Below, one piece after another: positions 47,120-55,241 of a stretch of 64,000 bases of DNA. Position 1 is the first letter of the stretch; each line of letters starts with the position of its first letter. The position numbers and the translations under genes were made by a program. This DNA is from Antarctobacter sediminis (GTDB lineage: Bacteria > Pseudomonadota > Alphaproteobacteria > Rhodobacterales > Rhodobacteraceae). The notes under the pieces were generated by a model, which ran no database searches, was not told the origin of the DNA, and saw only the letters and a program-made list of their open reading frames with translations. Location of the stretch: NCBI RefSeq assembly GCF_019218285.1, contig NZ_JAHUZG010000002.1, positions 744,001 to 808,000 on the forward strand, given 5' to 3'.

Positions 47120-47818
47120 TCAGCCGATCTCGGCCACGAGGTCCGGCAGATCCCCTAGATCCGTCACGCTGCGGAACCTGGGGGCCTCGGGAGGCTCGGC
47201 GTGCTCCAGCGCCCAGGCAAGGTCATGTGGCACGTGAACGCCCCAGGCCCCTGCCTCGATCGCCGGCACAACATCGGATTTCATCGAGTTGCCTACCATC
47301 ATGGCGGCCTCGGCCCCGCCGGGCAACGGCCCGAAGATCCGCGCATAGGTCTGGGGTTGCTTGTCCGAAACAATCTCGACGCCGTCGAACAACTCGCCCA
47401 GCCCGGATTGCGCCAGCTTGCGCTCCTGATGCAGCAAGTCGCCCTTGGTAATGAGGACAAGGTGATGCGTTTCGGCCACGGCCTCGACCGCTTCGCGCGC
47501 ATGGGGCAACAATTCGATCGGATGCGCCAGCATCTCGCGCCCCGCCGCCATCAACTCGGAGATGACAGAGGCCGGAACCCGCCCCTCGGTCACCTCGATG
47601 GCGGTTTCGATCATCGACAGGACGAATCCCTTCACGCCGAACCCATAGTGGCCGATATTGCGCCGCTCTGCCTCGATCAGGCGCTCGGCAAGGTGGTCGC
47701 GTTCTGCGTAATCCCGCAGAAGGTCTGCGAATCGCTCCTGTGTCAGCACGAAAAAGCGTTCGTTGTGCCACAGCGTATCGTCGGCATCGAAACCGATTGT
47801 TTGAAGTTTTCCCGCCAT
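47120..47818 (-). CDS. HAD superfamily hydrolase (YjjG-like)
   Basis: 232 residues. Motif [13 protein letters not shown] holds the nucleophile and acid Asp; motif II is LITKGD; motif III/IV is [22 protein letters not shown]. The helical cap (residues about 20-90) suggests a C1-type, small-molecule phosphatase such as nucleotidase. The ATG at 47818 was chosen because the fold begins there; the ribosome binding site (GGAG) is a little distant. It is divergent from clpS. Confidence 0.88.
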   Translation of the reverse strand: MAGKLQTIGFDADDTLWHNERFFVLTQERFADLLRDYAERDHLAERLIEAERRNIGHYGFGVKGFVLSMIETAIEVTEGRVPASVISELMAAGREMLAHPIELLPHAREAVEAVAETHHLVLITKGDLLHQERKLAQSGLGELFDGVEIVSDKQPQTYARIFGPLPGGAEAAMMVGNSMKSDVVPAIEAGAWGVHVPHDLAWALEHAEPPEAPRFRSVTDLGDLPDLVAEIG

Positions 47819-47911
47819 CTTGTATGCAGCTCCGAACGGCCCCCTTTTCGGCAATGCCTCTCACCCTATATACAGGGGCCGAACACGGAAACCCAAAGCG
47901 CGATTGCCCTG

Positions 47912-48268
47912 ATGACCGACGCCCCCATCACACGGACGTTCACGATGACCGGCACCACGCCCGATGACGGCGAGGGTGACGCCGGCGTTGCCGTTCAGAC
48001 AAAGCCCAAGACCAAGCGGCCACCGCTGTACAAGGTGCTGCTGCTGAACGACGATTACACGCCCATGGAATTCGTCGTGCATGTGCTGGAGCGGTTCTTT
48101 GGCATGACCCATGCCCAGGCGTTCGAAATCATGCTGACCGTTCACAAGAAAGGCGTCGCCGTGGTCGGCGTCTTCAGCCATGAAATCGCAGAGACCAAAG
48201 TTGGTCAGGTGATGGATTTCGCCCGCCGCCACCAGCACCCTCTGCAATGCACGATGGAGAAGGAATAG
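47912..48268 (+). CDS. clpS: ClpS adaptor of ClpAP protease
   Basis: 118 residues. ClpS delivers N-degron substrates to ClpAP. The core [29 protein letters not shown], with the binding-pocket Asn-Asp and Met, and [29 protein letters not shown] are typical. The N-terminal 35 residues are a low-complexity extension, as usual. The start is uncertain: the ATG at 47912 has no good site; another at 47945 would remove 11 residues. A TATATA at 47867-47872 may be the -10 region. Confidence 0.94.
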   Translation: MTDAPITRTFTMTGTTPDDGEGDAGVAVQTKPKTKRPPLYKVLLLNDDYTPMEFVVHVLERFFGMTHAQAFEIMLTVHKKGVAVVGVFSHEIAETKVGQVMDFARRHQHPLQCTMEKE

Positions 48269-48289
48269 GCCCCCGCGCCATTCCGCCCC

Positions 48290-49279
48290 ATGTCAGCAGA
48301 TCGTCTCTCCTTCGCCCTCGCCTCCGGTGGCCTCGACTTGCCGGAAAGCGGGTCCATCGCGCTGATCGGCGCGCCCGGCGACGTCGCGCTGGACGGGCTG
48401 GACCCGTCGCGCATCGACGTTATCCAGACCTGCTTTCCCGACCATGCGGCGTGGCTGCGCCGTGGAGTGACAGCCCGAACCTCACCCGAAGGCCCCTATG
48501 CCGCGGCCATCGTGACCCTGCCGCGCGCCCGTGATCTGGCCGAGGACCGCATCGCCCGCGCCAGCGCGCTGACACCGGGCGGTTTGGTCGTGGTCAATGG
48601 CGCCAAGACCGACGGAATCGAGGCACTGGCCAAGGCCCTTCGCAGCCGCGTTACCATTCAGGGTCAGGTGTCCAAGGCGCATGGCAAATGCCTGTGGTTC
48701 GACGGGGGCACCGATCTGTCGGACTGGTTCCGCGAACCGGCGCGCCTGTCCTCTGGCGATCTGACGGCGCCGGGGATCTTTTCCGCCGATGGCCCGGATC
48801 CGGCCTCGCAGGCGCTGGCCGCCGCGCTGCCGGTCAATCTCAAGGGTCGGTTTGCTGATCTTGGTGCCGGGTGGGGTTGGCTGTCGCGCCAGATCCTGGG
48901 CCACGACAGCATCACCGAATTGCATCTTGTCGAGGCCGAGAAAGCCGCGCTGGATTGCGCCCGCGAAAACGTCAGCGATCCGCGCGCGCGGTTCCACTGG
49001 GCCGACGCCACGGATTGGACGGTTTCGCCGACGCTGGACGGCGTCATCATGAACCCGCCCTTTCATCAGGGACGCAAGGCAGATCCCGATCTGGGCCGTG
49101 CTTTTATCGCCTCGGCGGCGCGCCTGCTGGCGCCGCACGGCCGGCTCTGGCTTGTCGCCAACCGCCACTTGCCTTATGAGGCCGCGCTTGCCGACTCGTT
49201 CCGAGAGTCGTCAGAGATTGGCGGCGACAACCGCTTCAAGATCCTGCACGCCGCGCGGCCCACTCGCCAGCGGCGCTGA
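48290..49279 (+). CDS. RsmC-like SAM-dependent methyltransferase
   Basis: 329 residues with the two-domain layout of RsmC, a degenerate N-terminal methyltransferase-like half followed by an active half with motif I FADLGAGWGWLSRQIL and catalytic motif IV NPPFH (about residues 248-252). This suggests guanine-N2 methylation in 16S rRNA (G1207 in E. coli) or a related substrate. It begins 21 bp after clpS and probably shares its transcript. Confidence 0.85.
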   Translation: MSADRLSFALASGGLDLPESGSIALIGAPGDVALDGLDPSRIDVIQTCFPDHAAWLRRGVTARTSPEGPYAAAIVTLPRARDLAEDRIARASALTPGGLVVVNGAKTDGIEALAKALRSRVTIQGQVSKAHGKCLWFDGGTDLSDWFREPARLSSGDLTAPGIFSADGPDPASQALAAALPVNLKGRFADLGAGWGWLSRQILGHDSITELHLVEAEKAALDCARENVSDPRARFHWADATDWTVSPTLDGVIMNPPFHQGRKADPDLGRAFIASAARLLAPHGRLWLVANRHLPYEAALADSFRESSEIGGDNRFKILHAARPTRQRR

Positions 49280-49319
49280 TCCCGGCTAGCTTGACCGGGC
49301 AACCTTCACGAGGCCCCCA

Positions 49320-50120
49320 ATGAGTTTCTCCATCGAAGGCAAGACCGCGATTGTCACCGGCGCTGCGAACGGCGTCGGCCTGGCTATCGCCCGGCATTTC
49401 GCCAACAAGGGCGCAAACGTCATGCTCGCCGACATGGACGAGCCGCAGCTTTACAAGGAATGCGGTGACGAAACCGACGAAAGCGCGATCCGCTACTTTG
49501 CCGGTGACCTGCGGGAACGGCTGACCATGGCCAACCTGCTGTCGGCGACGCTGGATGCCTTCGACCGTGTCGACATCCTGATCAACGGCTCGCGCCAGTT
49601 GCTGACCTCGGATCCGCTGGATCTTGAGGATGATACAGTCGAGACCCTGATGACGCAGAACCTGACCACCGCCTATCGCATGACTCAGTTGGTGGCCAAA
49701 CGCATGATCAAACAGGCCGAAGGACAAGACGAAGGCCAGGTCGGTGCGATCGTGAACCTGTCGTCCATCGCCGCGCGCCGCACCCACCCCGAGCTTCTGG
49801 GCTATTCCGTTTCCTGTGCGGCGCTGGACCAGATGACCCGCTCGATGGCGGTGGCGCTGGCGCCGCATCGCATCCGGGTCAACGCCGTGGCCTTTGGTTC
49901 GGTCATGTCCGCCAGCCTCAAGGACACGCTGCGCGAGCACAAAAGCTATCGCTCGGATATCGAAGAACATACGCCGCTGGGCCGGATCGCCGCCCCGCGC
50001 GAACTGGCCGAGTCGGTGCAGTTCCTGTCCTGCGAAGGTGCGGGCTTTGTCACCGGGCAGATCATGACCGTCGACGGCGGCCGTACGCTGTTGGATCCGG
50101 TGGCCGCCCCGGCGCACTGA
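49320..50120 (+). CDS. Short-chain dehydrogenase/reductase-like protein lacking catalytic lysine
   Basis: 266 residues. The cofactor motif TGAANGVG (residues 13-20) and LSS (147-149) are kept. The YxxxK motif reads YSVSC (162-166), so the catalytic Lys is Cys, and the NNAG motif is replaced by INGSR. The C-terminal TGQIMTVDGG is normal for SDRs. Oxidoreductase activity is therefore doubtful, though cofactor binding may persist. It lies 58 bp upstream of hemF on the same strand, suggesting linked expression. Confidence 0.83.
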   Translation: MSFSIEGKTAIVTGAANGVGLAIARHFANKGANVMLADMDEPQLYKECGDETDESAIRYFAGDLRERLTMANLLSATLDAFDRVDILINGSRQLLTSDPLDLEDDTVETLMTQNLTTAYRMTQLVAKRMIKQAEGQDEGQVGAIVNLSSIAARRTHPELLGYSVSCAALDQMTRSMAVALAPHRIRVNAVAFGSVMSASLKDTLREHKSYRSDIEEHTPLGRIAAPRELAESVQFLSCEGAGFVTGQIMTVDGGRTLLDPVAAPAH

Positions 50121-50178
50121 GCCTTCTTGTTCCCGCAGCCGGGCTGGCCTACACCTCCCTGAAAAGGGAGAATTCCGC

Positions 50179-51060
50179 ATGATGGACGCTGAAAAGACCC
50201 GCGCAAGTCAATGGTTCCGCCAGCTGCGCGACGAGATCGTCGCGGCCTTCGAGGCGCTGGAGGACAGCCATGCCGTCGGTCCGTTTTCCGACATGGACGC
50301 GGGTCGCTTTGAAGTGACGGAAACCAAACGCGCCTCAGACGACGGCTCGGATGCAGGCGGCGGGTTGATGAGCGTCATGCGCGGCGGGCGCGTCTTTGAA
50401 AAGGTCGGCGTCAACGTGTCCACCGTTTACGGCACCCTTGGCGAGGCCGCGCAAAAGGCCATGGCCGCGCGCGGCGTGCCGGGGATCGAGGCGGACCCGC
50501 GCTTTTGGGCTTCGGGCATCAGCCTTGTCGCCCATATGCAGAACCCGCATTGCCCCGCCGTCCACATGAACACCCGTATGTTCTGGACCCCGGGGGCGTG
50601 GTGGTTCGGCGGCGGGTCGGACCTGAACCCTTGCATCGAATACGATGAGGACACCGCGCATTTCCACGCCACGCAAAAGGCGCATCTGGATCCGCATGGC
50701 GACACGCTCTACCCCGAGCTCAAGGCTTGGGCGGATGAGTATTTCTATATCCCGCACCGCCACCGCGCCCGCGGCGTCGGCGGCATCTTCATGGACGACC
50801 GCAACTCCGGCGACTGGGAAGCGGATTTCGCCCTGACACAGGACATCGGTCGCGCCTTCCTGCCCGCCTTTCTGCCGCTGGTCGAAAAGCGCCGGGTGCA
50901 GGATTTCACCGAGGCCGACAAAGAGACACAACTGGTCCACCGGGGCCTCTATGCCGAATACAACCTCGTCTATGACCGCGGCACCAAGTTCGGACTGGCC
51001 ACCGGCCATGACGCCAATGCCGTTTTGATGAGCCTTCCACCGCTGGCGAAGTGGATCTGA
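50179..51060 (+). CDS. hemF: Aerobic coproporphyrinogen III oxidase
   Basis: 293 residues. HemF oxidatively decarboxylates coproporphyrinogen III using O2. Family segments are FEKVGVNVSTVYG, MNTRMFWTPGAWWFGGGSDL, YIPHRHRARGVGGIFMDD and YNLVYDRGTKFGLATGHDANAVLMSLPP. AAAGGGAG precedes the ATG at 50179. With hemE and hemC about 11 kb away, haem genes here are scattered rather than in one operon. Confidence 0.97.
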   Translation: MMDAEKTRASQWFRQLRDEIVAAFEALEDSHAVGPFSDMDAGRFEVTETKRASDDGSDAGGGLMSVMRGGRVFEKVGVNVSTVYGTLGEAAQKAMAARGVPGIEADPRFWASGISLVAHMQNPHCPAVHMNTRMFWTPGAWWFGGGSDLNPCIEYDEDTAHFHATQKAHLDPHGDTLYPELKAWADEYFYIPHRHRARGVGGIFMDDRNSGDWEADFALTQDIGRAFLPAFLPLVEKRRVQDFTEADKETQLVHRGLYAEYNLVYDRGTKFGLATGHDANAVLMSLPPLAKWI

Positions 51061-51068
51061 ACCGAGCG

Positions 51069-51614
51069 TCAGGCCTCCCGCCATTCTCCCGGCGGGAGGT
51101 CGTCCAGCGTCCAGTCACCGACAGACCAGCGCACCAGCCGCAGGCACGGAAGGCCGACATGGGCGCACATGCGGCGCACTTGCCGATTGCGGCCCTCGGT
51201 GATCGTCAGTTGTAACCAGGCATCGGGCACGGTCTTGCGGAAACGCACCGGCGGTACGCGTGGCCACAAATCGGGCGGGTCAAGCGCCACGCAACCCGCG
51301 GGCCGGGTCGGTCCATCCTTCAACGTGACACCCTTGCGCAACGCTTCGATCTGGTCCGGCTGCGGCGTGCCTTCGACCTGCACAAGGTAGCTCTTGGGCC
51401 GTTTGAACTTGGGACTGGCAATCCGCGCCTGCAACCGCCCGTCATCCGTCAGCACCAGCAAACCCTCACTGTCCCGGTCCAGCCGCCCCGCAGGATAGAC
51501 GCCGGAAACATCGATGAACTCGGACAGGGTGGTGCGCGGGCTGTCCGCATTGCCCTTGTCGGTAAATTGCGACAGCACGCCGAACGGCTTGTTGAACAGG
51601 ATCACTCGGGCCAT
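51069..51614 (-). CDS. rluE: RluE-type ribosomal large-subunit pseudouridine synthase
   Basis: 181 residues, lacking an S4 domain. [13 protein letters not shown], the catalytic motif [21 protein letters not shown] with its Asp, [12 protein letters not shown] and [26 protein letters not shown] match the RsuA/RluE group; RluE modifies U2457 of 23S rRNA in E. coli. The substrate assignment is by short length. It lies 3 bp downstream of tadA on the same strand and converges on hemF. Confidence 0.88.
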   Translation of the reverse strand: MARVILFNKPFGVLSQFTDKGNADSPRTTLSEFIDVSGVYPAGRLDRDSEGLLVLTDDGRLQARIASPKFKRPKSYLVQVEGTPQPDQIEALRKGVTLKDGPTRPAGCVALDPPDLWPRVPPVRFRKTVPDAWLQLTITEGRNRQVRRMCAHVGLPCLRLVRWSVGDWTLDDLPPGEWREA

Positions 51615-51617
51615 GCG

Positions 51618-52067
51618 CTACCTCCGCGCCGCAAAAAATTCACGCAGCAGGGCCGAGGCGTCCTCGCCCCCGATGCCGTCATAGACCTCGGGGACATGGT
51701 GGCACTGGGAGTGCGAAAACACCCGCGGCCCTTGCCCGACCCCGCCCGATTTCGGATCCGATGCCCCGTAATACAATCGCCTGATGCGGGCGAACCCGAT
51801 GGCGGCGGCACACATGGGGCATGGCTCCAGCGTCACGTACAGATCATGGTCAGGCAAACGTTCCGCCCCCAGCCGGGCACAGGCCTCACGGATCGCCAGC
51901 ATCTCGGCATGGGCGGTGGGATCGTTCAATTCGCGGGTCCGGTTCCCGGCCCGTGCGATCACCTTGCCATCGGGGGCGACAAGAACCGCACCAACCGGCA
52001 CTTCGCCACGGGCGGCGGCTGCGCGCGCCTCGTCCATTGCGATGTCCATGTGGCTGCGGAAGGTCAT
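51618..52067 (-). CDS. tadA: tRNA-specific adenosine deaminase
   Basis: 149 residues. TadA makes inosine at the wobble position of tRNA-Arg. The zinc site is complete: HAE (residues 53-55) and PCPMC (82-86, with Cys83 and Cys86). The ATG at 52067 begins MTFRSHMDIAM. The frame stays open upstream over the divergent RluB-like gene but that part is not coding here. Confidence 0.95.
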   Translation of the reverse strand: MTFRSHMDIAMDEARAAAARGEVPVGAVLVAPDGKVIARAGNRTRELNDPTAHAEMLAIREACARLGAERLPDHDLYVTLEPCPMCAAAIGFARIRRLYYGASDPKSGGVGQGPRVFSHSQCHHVPEVYDGIGGEDASALLREFFAARR

Positions 52068-52152
52068 GGCACCTGTTAACGCGGGCAGAGAAGCGGGGGA
52101 AGGTGCTTCAAAGCGGCTTTTCCCCCGACGCCGCCCTGCGTTATGGAACCTC

Positions 52153-52965
52153 ATGGAGAACACCACCCCCAAGGGCGAGCGAATCGCCAAGGTCATTGCC
52201 CGTGCCGGCCGCGCCAGCCGACGCGAGGCCGAACGCATGATCGAAGAAGGCCGCGTGACGGTGAACGGAAAGACGATCGACCGCGCCGCGCTGAACGTCA
52301 CGGACAAGGACAAGATCACCGTCGACGGCACGCCGCTGGAAGCCCCGGAAGAACCACGGCTGTGGCTGTACCACAAGCCAACGGGACTGGTGACAACCAC
52401 CCGCGACGAACAGGGCCGCCCCACGATCTACGACGACCTGCCCGAAGACCTGCCCCGGGTCATGAGCGTCGGCCGGCTGGATCTCAACTCCGAAGGTTTG
52501 CTGCTGTTGACGAACGACGGCGGCATCAAGCGCAAGCTGGAACTGCCCTCGACCGGCTGGCTGCGCAAGTACCGGGTCCGGGTGAACGGACGACCGACCG
52601 ACGACATGCTGAAACCCCTGCGCGACGGGATCGAGGTTGACGGCCAGAAATTCCAGCCGATGCAGGTCAGCCTAGACCGGCAGCAGGGCGCAAACGCATG
52701 GCTGACCGTTGGCCTGCGCGAAGGCAAGAACCGCGAGATCCGCCGCGCCATGACCGACATCGGCCTGACGGTGAACCGCCTGATCCGGGTGTCCTACGGA
52801 CCGTTCCAGCTTGGTCAGATGAAACAGGGCGAAGTGCAGGAAGTCCGCCGCAAGATCCTGCGAGACCAGCTTGGCCTTGATGCGGAAAAGCCCACCGGAA
52901 CGGCCAAACCCTCTCGCCCGCCAAAGCGAAATGTCACGCGGCGGCGACCGCCGAAAAAGGGTTAA
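52153..52965 (+). CDS. RluB/RsuA family pseudouridine synthase
   Basis: 270 residues. An N-terminal S4 RNA-binding domain (RIAKVIARAGRASRREAERMIEEGRVTVNG) is followed by the catalytic domain with Asp in SVGRLDLNSEGLLLLTND and the GLREGKNREIRRAMTDIGLTVNRLIRVSYG segment. A basic Pro/Lys tail (KPSRPPKRNVTRRRPPKK) likely contacts rRNA. RluB (U2605 of 23S rRNA) is the best match; RluF is an alternative. Divergent from tadA. Confidence 0.92.
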   Translation: MENTTPKGERIAKVIARAGRASRREAERMIEEGRVTVNGKTIDRAALNVTDKDKITVDGTPLEAPEEPRLWLYHKPTGLVTTTRDEQGRPTIYDDLPEDLPRVMSVGRLDLNSEGLLLLTNDGGIKRKLELPSTGWLRKYRVRVNGRPTDDMLKPLRDGIEVDGQKFQPMQVSLDRQQGANAWLTVGLREGKNREIRRAMTDIGLTVNRLIRVSYGPFQLGQMKQGEVQEVRRKILRDQLGLDAEKPTGTAKPSRPPKRNVTRRRPPKKG

Positions 52966-52972
52966 CGCGGCG

Positions 52973-52992
52973 CCAAACCCACAGGGTTTGGC
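52973..52992 (+). terminator. Terminator downstream of the RluB-like gene
   Basis: CCAAACCC-ACA-GGGTTTGG forms a perfect 8-bp stem, followed after a short gap by a long T/C-rich tract (53003-53020). Confidence 0.6.
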
Positions 52993-53056
52993 AACCTTCT
53001 GTTAACTTTTCTTTCTTTTTCCTGACGATTGCCCCGGTTTCGCCCGGTTTCACACG

Positions 53057-53082
53057 AAAGTTGTCCTCATGGTGACAACTTT
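53057..53082 (+). promoter_or_regulatory. Inverted repeat spanning the start codon of the 65-aa membrane protein
   Basis: AAAGTTGTC (53057-53065) and GACAACTTT (53074-53082) are perfect complements separated by 8 nt that contain the ATG at 53069. In RNA this would form a hairpin with the start codon in the loop and the purine-rich GAAAG in the stem, so it could regulate translation; as DNA it could be an operator. Confidence 0.5.
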
Positions 53083-53266
53083 CATAGCCCTCGCGATTCT
53101 ACTGGCCTCGGCCCTTCTGGTCGTCGGAAACCTGCGCATGGTCGCGCTGGACACCTTTGATGCGGTCCAGACCTATGCTCGACATGCCCGACAAAGCGGT
53201 CAGTTGACCCGGCACGTCGCCTATTTCGCGCTGTGGCTGATGATCTTCATCATGAGCTATACCTGA
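53069..53266 (+). CDS. Small two-helix membrane protein at the head of the XpaC-TelA cluster
   Basis: 65 residues: a helix at 4-22 (TFIALAILLASALLVVGN), a polar middle (TFDAVQTYARHARQSGQLTRH) and a second helix at 49-62 (YFALWLMIFIMS). I recognise no family. Only 11 bp separate it from the first XpaC-family gene, so it is probably an operon member. The ribosome binding site is poor, and the start codon sits in an inverted repeat, suggesting controlled translation. GTG at 53072 is an alternative start. Confidence 0.65.
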   Translation: MVTTFIALAILLASALLVVGNLRMVALDTFDAVQTYARHARQSGQLTRHVAYFALWLMIFIMSYT

Positions 53267-53277
53267 GGGGGCCGACA

Positions 53278-54126
53278 ATGGCGCAGGCGCAGATCGACAA
53301 GACGGCAAAAGCAGAAACCGGGGAACAGACCGGACGACTGTCCGACAGTCGCGCGCAGCTTGACCTCGGTTTGAACTTTCTCTTCCTCGCTGCCTTTCCC
53401 CTGTTGCTTTGGGTTTTTCAGGAATCCTTTGCCGGGATCGCCACGGCAATCGCGTTGATGTGGGTCTTTTCCTTGGCCCTGCGCCTGATCGCTTCGGGGC
53501 AACAGGTTCACCACGACTATGCCCGTGCAGAGGTGGCCCAAGCCCCCCGCATCCCGCGCAAGGTGATCGGATCGCTGATGATCGGCTTTGTCGTGATGGT
53601 TCTTGCCGGCCACAAATACGACAATCTCTGGATGCCCGCGCTGGCGGGTCTGATTGCCGTCGGCCTTGCGATTGCCGCCTTTGGGCTGGACCCGATGCGC
53701 AACAAGGGGTCAGAGCGCGCCCGGCAGGTGGCCGCCCTGAACAGTGCCGAAACCGCCATGGCTGCGCTGGTCGACCGGATTGCCGCGCTGGAGGATCCGG
53801 CCCTGACGCTGAAAATCGAGGCCGCGCGCCGGTTGGTGCTGCGCCCGATGCGGCAAACCACGGATGACGCCCGAACCTCGGCGCGCCTTGACCGGCCGGT
53901 GCGCAAGGTCATCGCGATCCTCGACGAAGAGGTCCGCCGGCTGGAAACCGCGTGGACCGGTCAGGGCAAGGCTTTTGCCCGCCGACGCTTTCTTGCCAAG
54001 CTTGAGGTCATGACCGAAAGCTTCGAGGCCTTTGCCGTTCACAACGGCGTCCGGGGCGCCCGGGATGCCTTTGAACGGCAGGCGGACATGCTCATCGACC
54101 GGATGCCACGGGAATCCGCCGCCTGA
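53278..54126 (+). CDS. XpaC-family (5-bromo-4-chloroindolyl phosphate hydrolysis) protein, copy 1
   Basis: 282 residues. Four hydrophobic segments lie in the N-terminal half (LDLGLNFLFLAAFPLLLWVF, GIATAIALMWVFSLALRLI, and two after IPRKVIGSL). The second pair ends in AFGLDPMRNKGSE, a motif shared with the second copy. The C-terminal half is helical and charged (LDEEVRRLETAW, RRFLAKLEVMTESFEAF). XpaC proteins commonly neighbour TelA; despite the name, enzymatic activity is unproven. GAGGGGG precedes the ATG at 53278. Confidence 0.78.
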   Translation: MAQAQIDKTAKAETGEQTGRLSDSRAQLDLGLNFLFLAAFPLLLWVFQESFAGIATAIALMWVFSLALRLIASGQQVHHDYARAEVAQAPRIPRKVIGSLMIGFVVMVLAGHKYDNLWMPALAGLIAVGLAIAAFGLDPMRNKGSERARQVAALNSAETAMAALVDRIAALEDPALTLKIEAARRLVLRPMRQTTDDARTSARLDRPVRKVIAILDEEVRRLETAWTGQGKAFARRRFLAKLEVMTESFEAFAVHNGVRGARDAFERQADMLIDRMPRESAA

Positions 54127-54223
54127 GCCGTTCGGGTCGGACTTCCCCCTAGCAAGCGCAGCATTTTGCCCCTAAGTTGCTGAGTGAAAAGGCGCAGGCA
54201 AGCGCCGATACCCGGGGAGTGCG

Positions 54224-54313
54224 ATGTCTGGTAACGCCTTGCAAAAGGTGAGCTATATCCTGCTGATCGTGCTGCTTTTCGGAGTGGCAACCGGTTGGCT
54301 GGGAGGGCTTTGA
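54224..54313 (+). CDS. 29-residue single-helix microprotein
   Basis: MSGNALQKVSYILLIVLLFG is followed by VATGWLGGL and a stop. A polar start, one hydrophobic helix (SYILLIVLLFGVATGWL) and a glycine-rich end are seen. An excellent ribosome binding site, GGGGAG, is 4 bp upstream of the ATG at 54224. It stops 4 bp before the ATG of the second XpaC-family gene. Its position and site make translation likely; function unknown, possibly a membrane adaptor. Confidence 0.6.
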   Translation: MSGNALQKVSYILLIVLLFGVATGWLGGL

Positions 54314-54317
54314 ACCC

Positions 54318-55220
54318 ATGGCCCAGCGGTTTGGTGGAAAATTCAGCCCCGACGGCAAGTCTGACGGCCCCGATGCGCGCCCGCATGACGAGCGTCCGGC
54401 TTATCACGGCGCACGTGTGTCACCGGCGGGGGCACGGTCCAACGTTCTCTTTGTTCCCGGCGTCGTTCTGGCGATCCTTTCGATCAATGACGGTGCCATC
54501 GGCATGGCCGCAGGGCTTGCCGGGGCCGCATCGCTGATCCTTGGCGCATGGCTGTTGCGCGACGGTTTGATCGCCGAAGCGGCCTTTCACGACCGCAAGG
54601 TCGCGCGACGTCCGGCTATCCCACGCAAGATCTTTGCCGCCGCGCTGTGCGGCATTGGTGCCGGAATCGCGGCATGGCGGTCGGAGCCCGGCCTGCTGGC
54701 GCCGCTGATCTTTGGTGGCGCGGCAGGTATCCTGCACCTTGGCGCATTCGGCATCGACCCGATGAAAGACAAGGGAATGGAAGGCATCGACACCTTCACG
54801 CAGGATCGCGTGGCCAAGGTGGTGGATGAGGCCGAAAGCTATCTGACTGCCATGACCGACGCGGTGAAACGCGCAGGCGACCGTCAGGTGGAAACCCGCG
54901 TGGACCGGTTCGTGGTCAAGGTGCGTGAGATGATCCGCACCGTCGAGGAAGATCCGCGTGATCTGACCGGCGCCAAGAAGTTCCTTGGCGTTTATCTTAT
55001 GGGCGCGCGTGACGCGACGGTGAAGTTTGCCGATATTTTTTCGCGCCAACAGGACCGCGACGCGCGAAGCGATTACATGATGCTGCTGACAGATCTCGAA
55101 GAAAGCTTTGACAAGAAGATCGACAAGCTGCTGGCAGACAATAACGAAGACTTGAACGTGGAAATCGAGGTGTTGCGCGACCGGCTGCAACGCGAAGGCG
55201 TTCACCTCGACAGAAGATGA
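54318..55220 (+). CDS. XpaC-family protein, copy 2
   Basis: 300 residues. A polar, Asp/Pro-rich N-terminus (to about residue 38) precedes two pairs of helices (VLFVPGVVLAILSI, AAGLAGAASLILGAWLL; IFAAALCGIGAGIAAW, LIFGGAAGILHLGAFGIDPM). IPRK and AFGIDPMKDKGME are shared with copy 1. The C-terminal part is a long helical region (VKVREMIRTVEEDP ... LTDLEESFDKKIDKLLADNN) resembling the coiled interaction region of XpaC proteins. It directly precedes telA. Confidence 0.8.
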   Translation: MAQRFGGKFSPDGKSDGPDARPHDERPAYHGARVSPAGARSNVLFVPGVVLAILSINDGAIGMAAGLAGAASLILGAWLLRDGLIAEAAFHDRKVARRPAIPRKIFAAALCGIGAGIAAWRSEPGLLAPLIFGGAAGILHLGAFGIDPMKDKGMEGIDTFTQDRVAKVVDEAESYLTAMTDAVKRAGDRQVETRVDRFVVKVREMIRTVEEDPRDLTGAKKFLGVYLMGARDATVKFADIFSRQQDRDARSDYMMLLTDLEESFDKKIDKLLADNNEDLNVEIEVLRDRLQREGVHLDRR

Positions 55221-55241
55221 ATTTATTGAACGGGGGATCCC

